Positions 57,002 through 64,000 of a DNA stretch of 64,000 bases are shown here, one piece after another. The stretch is from assembly GCF_021134715.1 (NCBI RefSeq), contig NC_060024.1, positions 1,240,001-1,304,000 of the forward strand, in the 5' to 3' direction. The translations under genes were made by a program, and so were the position numbers. Under the pieces are notes generated by a model. The model ran no database searches and was not told the DNA's origin. It saw only the letters and a list, made by a program, of their open reading frames with translations. The first letter of the stretch is position 1. Each line of letters opens with the position of its first letter. Origin of the DNA: Daphnia pulex (lineage: Eukaryota > Arthropoda > Branchiopoda > Diplostraca > Daphniidae).

Positions 57002-58478
57002 ATGGAGAAAGATGGCCGCCGCCATGTTGTATGGTGTCTGAATGGGAAAAACTACGCGTCTTGGAAATTTGGAATGAAGCTGGCGTTACAAAGTGTTGAG
57101 CTTTGGGAAGTCGTGAACGGGACTCAACGGCAACCTGCTGAAGTAAGTTTATTGATGATTTATTGTTTTCTTTATGTGTGTGATCCGTGCCTGACAACAA
57201 CGCGATATGAGATGCCTATCTGTGGCGTGGTACCAACTATTAAATTGACAAACTTAGATCCCGGCGTGAGTGCTTAATCTCTGCCACTTGATTTTGTTTT
57301 TTGTGTGTTTGTGTTTGCTGGACATTTCTCTTTTTTTGTGTTTCTTTCTCAATCTGTTTGGTCACTCTGGCTAAATTCCATCATATGATGGTGGACAAGT
57401 GTGTGCTAGAGTTGCAAGCATCTAGGAGACAGCTGAGTGTTTTTCCACATCGAGATGATGTGAGGGAGATTCCACATTGAGATAATGTGAGAGGTATTCC
57501 ACATCGAGATGATGTGAGGGAGATTCCACATTGAGATAATGTGAGAGGTATTCCACATCGAGATGATGTGAGGGAGATTCCACATTGAGATAATGTGAGG
57601 CTGCCATGGATATCACAAACCTAACCATCTTCTCGTTTTGTTACCACAATCAGAGACGCAATGCTGACCAGGTGATTGAAAATGCAGCTGATATAACCAA
57701 CTGGAACAAGAGAAATACCACGGCAATGCAGAACATATTTGGCGCCATCAAAGAAGACCAATCAAGGATCCTGATGTCTTGTAGCACAGCCCAAGAGATG
57801 TGGATGAAATTGGAGACTGAGTATGAAGAAGATGCCGCAGACAATGCACCTCTATTGTGGACAAAGTTCTATGGATGCACATTTCGACCAAGCCAAAGTG
57901 TATCAAGCTTCCTGACTGAGTTGGAACAGATAGCATTCCGTCTGAAGAGCCTCAACATAGCTATTGATGATAATCAAATAATGGCAAAGATACTCATGTC
58001 GCTTCCTCCAGAGTTCCGTGTTTTTGCCTTTGCATGGGACAGCACGCCTGTTGCAGAGAAAACTCTCAAGAAACTGACTACTCGCCTTATAGCATTGGAC
58101 AAGAGCCTGCGCAACGACGAAGAAGCAAAATCGACATCTGATACTGCCTATCTCAGTAAGCCGAACAGAGATGAATCACAGCACAAAGAGCAAGCACTTC
58201 CTGCCCAGTACGGTCAGAACAAAGGAAAAAGCCACCCTTCCAGTCAACATGCTGGTATACCGAGAACATGCTGGGAGTGCAACTCCACTACGCATGTTAG
58301 AGCTCAATGCCGTCAATACAAACGCCGGCGTGAGAGAGAAGGAGAAGAAGCGGACAGAAAAAGGAAGCGTTACGATCGACATGACAGAAGAGATGATAAA
58401 CTATGTAAGCTCCCAGGAGCAACTGGCCGATGCACTCACGAAACCCCTGGCTGCTCCACGCTTCAAGTATCTCCGTGA
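57002..58478 (+). CDS. gag: Copia-type Gag with a candidate intron
   Basis: The first exon begins at ATG 57002: MEKDGRRHVVWCLNGKNYAS ... WEVVNGTQRQPAE, the usual start of copia Gag. It ends at a consensus donor GAA/GTAAGT (57142/57143). Coding resumes after CCACAATCAG at 57654 in the same phase: RRNADQVIENAADITNWNKR and onward through the UBN2-type helices (RILMSCSTAQEMWMKLETEY) to a zinc knuckle CWECNSTTHVRAQC (58269-58310). The basic tail then meets the pol deletion near 58390 and ends at TAG-like stop in that frame at 58478. The spliced product would be about 320 aa. A continuous read is impossible because the candidate intron carries stops. The capsid and RNA-binding parts are complete, so this protein could assemble particles; that is inference. 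Confidence 0.75.
57143..57653 (+). other. Candidate 511-bp intron in gag
   Basis: GTAAGT at 57143 and CAG at 57651-57653 with in-phase exons on both sides. The body is T-rich, then holds a minisatellite just before the acceptor. It contains stops in every frame I followed. Confidence 0.65.
57443..57600 (+). repeat. Minisatellite of hairpin units in the gag intron
   Basis: A 54-bp unit occurs about 2.9 times (starts 57443, 57497 and 57551). Each unit is two 27-bp half-units, TTCCACATCGAGATGATGTG... and TTCCACATTGAGATAATGTG.... Each half carries a perfect 6-bp stem with a 5-nt loop: CACATC-GAGAT-GATGTG or CACATT-GAGAT-AATGTG. The two forms differ by a paired C/G to T/A change. Confidence 0.92.
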
Positions 58479-58512
58479 CAAGATTGGCGTTCGGGGTGTA
58501 GGGGAGGTGTAA
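58391..58512 (+). pseudogene. C-terminal remnant of copia RNase H
   Basis: In a frame different from gag: INYVSSQEQLADALTKPL and RFKYLRDKIGVRGVGEV, then TAA at 58510-58512. This is the conserved last segment of copia Pol. The deletion junction with gag lies close to 58390. Confidence 0.85.
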
Positions 58513-58640
58513 CTGAAGAGTTAAAGGAGGCTGATATTTCTTTTCTTATTATTTGTCTTGTGACACTGAACCTAGTATTTATGTCTGATTCAAATATGCT
58601 GTGTATTCTGTGCTCATGTTTATTTTTGGGGGTCCAGTTT

Positions 58641-58649
58641 GAGGGGAGG
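58641..58649 (+). promoter_or_regulatory. Polypurine tract
   Basis: GAGGGGAGG immediately before the 3' LTR, the expected plus-strand primer position. Confidence 0.85.
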
Positions 58650-58848
58650 TGTTGAGTATAAAAGATAAACAAACTGGACAGTGCGGCAACGCAGGATAGC
58701 CAGGAAAGAAGAGAGGGGGAGAAGGACCTACCCAGACAAAGGAATAAGAGAGGGGGACTCAGTGCTGTTGACGATTGTGGCTAGGCGAGTAGCAATACAA
58801 AGCGTTCTTTGCAGCAAACAGGTTCACGTGTTAATTTCTATATCAACA
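58650..58848 (+). repeat. 3' LTR
   Basis: 199 bp, identical to the 5' LTR, followed by CTGCT at 58849-58853. Confidence 0.93.
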
Positions 58849-59450
58849 CTGCTAACATAAAGCTATAGTAGCAATATGGTTGTTACACATAAGCTACATA
58901 GAATATTACATAGTATACGTGGCTTATAAAAGAGAGGTAGGACCGTAGGAGTAAAAATTATTTTGAATTTTGAGATTCTGTTATAAACGGCGTGTACGTC
59001 GCGTTGATTCCTAAATAAGTTATACTTTTTCTCCGTAACTAATTCAATACTTTTTCTCCGTTTTTTGCGCAAGGTAAACTCAGGAGTAACGAAAAAAAGT
59101 AAAACCCTTCCGATTCAGAAGAATCCTTAAGCTAAAATAATATATTTAATAATTAAAAAATATAAAGATTGGCTGGAACTGGGAGATGGTCTATTCTATC
59201 TTTTAATTTTTTCTCTGAATTTAAATAGCTACAGAGAATTCCTCATAGGGGTGCTGCTTGCGACACGACACAGGGGGCGATGTCACATCTTCAAAAAATT
59301 CGGGCCGCCTACATTCTAGGTTACTGTACACACAATTTACATCCCCACGTGTTGTCTAAACATTTGTGAGGTTACCGCTCATAGATACTAGTAAGTAGTA
59401 ACTAGTAATTTCATTGCAATCCAAGTCTTTACGTGTGTTATCAATAGAAA

Positions 59451-61189
59451 ATGGGTAAAGCAAAGAGACTGAAAGTTTCAAAGACAGGAACTGGAAGAAC
59501 TGAAGGTCTTGACAAACAGATTTCAAAAGAAGAAATTGCCTCAAGTAAAGGGCGAGTCAAGGTAAGTTTAATTGAAATATTTTTATTGCTTCAAGAGACT
59601 TCTGTGAATTAATAGGTGTATCTATTTTGGTTGTTTCAATAGGTCAGAGGGAGAACTGATGCAGATGATGAGTTTGTTGATGATAAACTCTCAGCAAGGA
59701 TTTTGAAACAAGCCCATCAACAACAACAAGAACTTGAAGAAGAAATTGAAGGAACTGGCTCTTCGTTTAAAGTAAGCTCTACGTTGCTCAAAGTTTTATT
59801 AACTTGGTTAATTTTATGTTTACTAGGCAAGAGCCACTTCCTTAGGAGCAGATTTAGATGGAGATGGAAACAGTGAAGAATCAGACTTTGAAAAGGATTC
59901 ACAATTTGAGGAAGATGTGGTAAGGTTAACTGCTTATTAATCATATCAAGATGATGGTTAAGATACTGATGGTTGACTGTATTCTCTATAGCAAGTTGAT
60001 GAAGAGGATGAAAAAGCCCTGGCATTGTTTATGAATCCCAACCCAGCACCAAGGAGAACTCTGGCAGACATAATTTTAGAAAAAATAACAGAAAAACAGA
60101 CAGAGATCCAGAGTCAATTTTCTGAAATTGAAAGTAAGTTGCAAATTTATTTGATTTAAATGGACTAGAAATAACTTGATAACATTTAAGGCGTCAAGTT
60201 TCAAGATGTGGATCCTCGAGTTAAATCGTTGTACCTGGGTGTGGCATCAGTTTTACATCGCTATCGAAGTGGAAAATTACCCAAAGCTTTCAAACTGATT
60301 CCTTCATTGCAAAATTGGGAGCAAATTTTGTATATTACTGGTAATAAGATTTTCTGTTTGGTATAATTGCAATTAAACTTAAAAACTGATTTGTATGTTC
60401 TGCTTTTAGATCCGGAGAAATGGAGTGCCGCCGCCATGTATGCTGCTACACGAATATTCACATCCAACTTGACAGAAAAAATGGCCCAGCGGTTTTTTAA
60501 CTTGGTTCTTCTGCCACGTGTTCGTGATGATATTGCCGAGTTCAAAAAACTTAATTTTCATCTTTATCAAGCCTTACGTAAAGCCCTCTTTAAACCTGGC
60601 GCGTTTTTTAAGGGATTTCTTCTTCCGATCTGCGAGGTTGTGTTAGATTGTTTTTCATATTTTCAAATTGTTTCATATACATTTTCATATTTAATTGCAG
60701 AGTGGGACTTGCACTTTAAGAGAAGCCATAATTATTGGTTCCGTCATTGCTCGCTGTTCCATTCCCGTTCTACACTCTGCTGCAGCGATCTTGAAACTTG
60801 CTGAAATGAATTATAGTGGATCGAACTCGATATTTTTGAGAATATTCTTCGACAAAAAATACGCTTTGCCGTATCGTGTGGTTGACGCAGCTGTTCATCA
60901 TTTCGTAAAGTAATATATTTACACTTTTTATGAAATACTGGATTGTAACTCTTGTTAATTAATCTTTCCTTTGTTTGCATGTAGATTTCAGCTGGATACA
61001 AGGGAAATGCCTGTTTTGTGGCATCAATCACTTCTAACCTTCAGTCAACGATACAAGGCTGATCTTAGTAGTGAACAAAAAGAAGCGTTGCTTCAAGTGA
61101 TTTCCGTTCACAAACATCATACATTAACACCAGAAATCCGTCGTGAATTGTTACACTCCTCTTGCAGAGATGAAGAAATGATAGATTAA
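59451..61189 (+). CDS. BYSL: Bystin, 40S ribosome assembly factor
   Basis: Eight exons: 59451-59561, 59643-59771, 59827-59919, 59992-60133, 60191-60340, 60410-60636, 60701-60909 and 60985-61189; 1266 nt in frame, 421 aa (human about 437). The start [20 protein letters not shown] is basic and an acidic region follows ([33 protein letters not shown]). The conserved bystin domain runs from [20 protein letters not shown] through [60 protein letters not shown] and [20 protein letters not shown] to the C-terminus. Bystin (yeast Enp1) acts in the nucleolus and cytoplasm on pre-40S particles during 18S rRNA maturation. Introns are 55-80 bp. It is divergent from coatomer zeta, with the young copia element upstream. 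Confidence 0.96.
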
Positions 61190-62227
61190 AATGAAAGATA
61201 CTGTGAATAATAAACTCGGCGTCTGAATTCATTTGTTTTCTATTCCTAGCAAACAGTGTTTGATTATGAGAAGTCAAGATGGAATGAGATCTTACCTGTG
61301 GTTATGAAACGGATTTTTGGAACATTCGTATTTTTAGATGTTATATCATCAGTTGAACGAAATATCATCGCTGAATATCGATTTGCGATACTAAAAGCAA
61401 CATAAGCCAATTCAATTTCAATATAGGTTAATATACGTTCTTTATTTCCAAGGCACTTCGGAAAACATTGAAAGAGATATTACACACATCTCTTTTCCCT
61501 ATCCCTTCAAAAACTGTCAGCCAAAAATACATTCGGACTTGTTACGATTTTACGAGGTTAAAGAACGAAACGCTTAAGCATGACGGTGAAAACACAAAAG
61601 GTAGAAACTGCGACTGATTATACACGCCTTGAGTGAAACCATTATTAACTAGTGATTGGTTAACAAGATATAAGTTTGATCTGATACCAACATTCATAGG
61701 GGGGAGGGGGGGGGGGAAAGGCAAATTATGTCACGTCTTGCACCCATCATAGCTAATACTAATGGCTATGGCTAATTAAAAAAAAAAAATTGGGACGTAT
61801 GTATGTAAATTTCACGAAGGAAACAACAAAAAGAACACGAAAGACCGAAAGCAAGCCTTGAAAACAACACCATCGTCCTGTGTTCAGATGTTTAAGGGCA
61901 AGTGACGTAGCTGTCGTTTTAGTGCAATATATGGTAATTTGAAGATCAAGACTAAATATCACCAGGTATCGGATGTGTTAGCTGCGGAAATTCTGTTTGA
62001 AAGAAAAGAAAATAAAGCTTGAATTAATCATCAACAATGGAAATTTATAAAATAAAAAGGGGAAACTAATAATAATAATAAATAAATAAACAAAACGAAC
62101 CGAAACTTGAATGTGTTGCGTGCAGGAAGGCCGATGATTAGCTAGGTTTTTCGAGGAAAGAAGGCAAAAAAATATCCGAAGGATAGGGATAGGGGCGGAA
62201 AAAACAAAAAAAAAAACAAAAAAAATA
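61190..62227. other. Intergenic or 3' UTR of bystin and the Lasp-like gene
   Basis: Convergent genes. A TAATAAA signal-like word lies at about 61206 after bystin. A G-rich run at 61698-61716. No exon seen. Confidence 0.5.
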
Positions 62228-63588
62228 TTAGTTGATGGGTTCGATGTAGTTTGCCGGTACCATTCCAGATCGACCGGTCCTCAGAACTGTTCCCATCATC
62301 CAGCCTTCATCGATTGGTTTGCAATCTACAATAACATCGCCGTCACGGAAAGAAACTTCGTCGTCATCGTCAGCATCATAGTCGTACATGGCTCGGAATG
62401 AACGCTGAAATAAAAGATGACACATATTATTATTTCATATTGCAACTTAACTATTAATGTCATCCAGTTTACCCCAGAGCTACGAGGCTGTGTATTGGCA
62501 GCCTGATGGTAACCCGAAGAAACTCCGACAGATCCTGTATAACTGCTCTGTTGCGACATGGTGTGCTGCTGGTGCCGCAAGGCTTGTTGTTGTTGCATGG
62601 CCTGTTGTTGCTGCTGCTGTAGAGCCTGTTGCTGCTGCTGCATGACCTGTTGCTGTTGTTGCATCGCCTGTTGTTGCATTGCCTGCTGCTGCTGCACGTG
62701 AAGAGCATGCTGCCTTTGTTGTTGCTGATAGTACTGCTGGAGTTTCTGTTGTTGAGTTTGTTGCTGTTGCTGCTGAGTCTGTTGTTGCTGTTGCTGCTGC
62801 GCATACTGAGTTGGTTGTTGTCCAGTTAACCTATATCCCTGCTGACCTTGAGAACCATAATTCTCATTGACAGGATCGTAGTCATTAATCGAACCGGCTC
62901 GGCGCCCTGGCGATTGGTTGGCTAAATAACAAAAAAAAAAAGTTGGTTAGAAACGAAATACAATTGATTTAAAACTAGCTTAAGTATCCACTCTAAAGTG
63001 ATTCATTCACAACAACATTCTAACTTCTCCGATCCATGACGTCATCGACATCTATACACACAGTGTAGAAAAGTAATTACATACTGAAAATGACGTGTTC
63101 ACTTTCTAAAAAAAAACGAAAAAAGAGAAAAAACGTACCCTCATACACTTAACCCACATCTAACGGACCAATTCAAGATCTTTGAACTTTAGGGCACACG
63201 ACTGGACTGACATGCCAAAAAAGGACTAGTAACTGTGAATAAATGCAGACGGGAATATACAAAAAAAGCGAGTTACCCAACATGTTGGGCTGTGAACAAT
63301 AGACCACAGTCGAACTTGTAGTTGACCGCGTGTTTTGCGAAGAATCCGAGTTGGGAGCGCCAGTGCGAATCGAAGACGTCTTCATTTCAGTTTGTCTATG
63401 AAGGGATTGAATGTGATGATTGTCCGGATGTTGATGTAACTGTTGTTGTTGTTGTTGCTGTGGATATTTAGAGTGATGTTGTGGATACTGCTGTTGCTGA
63501 TGATGTGGGGGTGATGGTAGAGCAGTCGGTACACTTCGTTGATGTTGTGGTATGACTTCAACTATAGGGTCGGGTTGCACATCTTCCA
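62228..63588 (-). CDS. Lasp: Lasp-like LIM/SH3 actin-binding protein, 3' exons
   Basis: Three minus-strand exons with matching phases: 63277-63588, 62473-62921 and 62228-62404. The last encodes a complete SH3 domain: [39 protein letters not shown] and [12 protein letters not shown], then TAA. ALYDY-type, WM and PANY positions are present. This end is closest to Lasp/nebulette. The middle exon is a long poly-Gln region (about 62560-62820) after [20 protein letters not shown], and the upstream one is Pro/His/Gln-rich ([17 protein letters not shown]). The LIM domain and nebulin repeats expected at the N-terminus would lie beyond the right edge. The protein would bind F-actin and link it to proline-rich partners in the cortex and muscle. 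Confidence 0.82.
62560..62820 (-). repeat. Poly-glutamine-coding CAG/CAA repeat
   Basis: Runs of CAG/CAA (seen as CTG/TTG on the plus strand) encode Gln blocks with interspersed Ala, Met and Leu in the Lasp-like protein. Such tracts vary in length between individuals. Confidence 0.85.
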
Positions 63589-64000
63589 CTACAATCAAGC
63601 GAGACAAACACGAAAATCTAACATGAGTACAGCACAACACAGCAACAAGGTGATTGGCAAACGAGAGGATATTCGACGACTAATTCACAAGCATTAAACC
63701 CATCCAGCTATTCTATTCACAACTCTAACACATCCATCCCATTAACAGAAAATGATATGTTGAAAACCGGTGGTCTGGAGAAAATCGTTGAGCAAACTGG
63801 TCAAATTTCTATCAATCAAAAGTCTGTTTTGCGTCACCTGTGACACAAAACCTACGTCCATCAAGCAATGAACACAAGGCACAACACGAGGCACTTGACG
63901 GCATGCCAAAGGATCGATCAACATTTGATTCAAATGTTTCGGGGAATGCAAGTTAGTAGATGAGTTGATTATGGGGAGAGAATTTGTATCAGTTGATGGC
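63589..64000. other. Intron of the Lasp-like gene, running off the window
   Basis: No further exon recognised upstream of the acceptor at 63589. A short minus-strand frame at 63742-63951 lacks any match to LIM or nebulin-repeat motifs. Confidence 0.5.

Larger units (their letters stand above)
56688..58848 (+). mobile_element. Young Ty1/copia-type retrotransposon derivative with almost all of pol deleted
   Basis: Two LTRs of 199 bp (56688-56886 and 58650-58848) are identical as far as I can compare them. They start TGTTGA, end TCAACA and are flanked by CTGCT. A primer binding site and a polypurine tract are in the right places. The interior holds gag, then jumps straight to the last 40 or so codons of RNase H, so protease, integrase, RT and most of RNase H are gone. 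The total is 2161 bp. Identical LTRs mean insertion was recent, and the deletion probably predates it, so it must have moved with help from an intact relative. It lies between the divergent coatomer-zeta and bystin genes. Confidence 0.93.

Noticed and set aside
62457..62870. Leu/Ala-rich plus-strand frames
   Set aside because: They are antisense reads of the poly-Gln exon of the Lasp-like gene.

Overview
The window is animal nuclear DNA with short spliced introns (mostly about 50-110 bp), GT-AG junctions that preserve reading frame, and many transposable-element remains. The gene content fits an arthropod: a Pvr/VEGFR-like receptor kinase with cysteine-rich N-terminal modules, a Lasp-type SH3 protein, and copia elements that appear to prime on an initiator-tRNA fragment. 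The compact introns suggest a small crustacean such as Daphnia; that species call is inference.

Layout. 154-3512: a badly decayed LINE. 3.5-10.3 kb: mostly non-coding, with one coiled-coil exon at 4.4-4.8 kb and short repeats. 10.8-14.64 kb: a decayed Ty1/copia element that has lost its reverse transcriptase. 14.7-16.0 kb: an unclear minus-strand multi-exon gene. 16-25 kb: sparse, with retroelement scraps, a MITE and a long hairpin. 24959-28540: a nearly intact LINE of the same family as the first one, with a single late nonsense codon. 28.8-31.6 kb: a MITE and a decayed MULE transposon, with a direct repeat on either side. 32-42 kb: uncertain minus-strand coding pieces, a zinc-finger gene relic, a fold-back repeat and an 845-bp inverted-repeat element.

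42.86-63.6 kb is the gene-rich part. In order it holds a trypsin-like protease (minus, 292 aa), a VEGFR/PDGFR-type receptor tyrosine kinase (plus, 18 exons, about 1078 aa), coatomer zeta (minus, 178 aa), bystin (plus, 421 aa) and the 3' part of a Lasp-like LIM/SH3 protein (minus, running off the right edge). I reconstructed exon junctions by hand, and all four complete models stay in frame from ATG to stop.

The most unusual structures are two. (1) The third intron of the kinase gene is about 3.7 kb, whereas its neighbours are 50-100 bp. It carries a chimeric insertion: a broken start of an Hsp90 gene joined to a truncated piece of an inositol trisphosphate receptor gene. Introns are kept in both parts, so the copying was at DNA level. 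(2) A very young copia-type element lies between the divergent coatomer-zeta and bystin genes. It has identical 199-bp LTRs and a 5-bp target duplication, has lost almost all of pol, and carries a candidate intron in gag. Inside that intron is a minisatellite whose hairpin stems differ by a compensatory base pair.

The genes do not form one pathway. They are ordinary housekeeping and signalling genes in a transposon-rich background.
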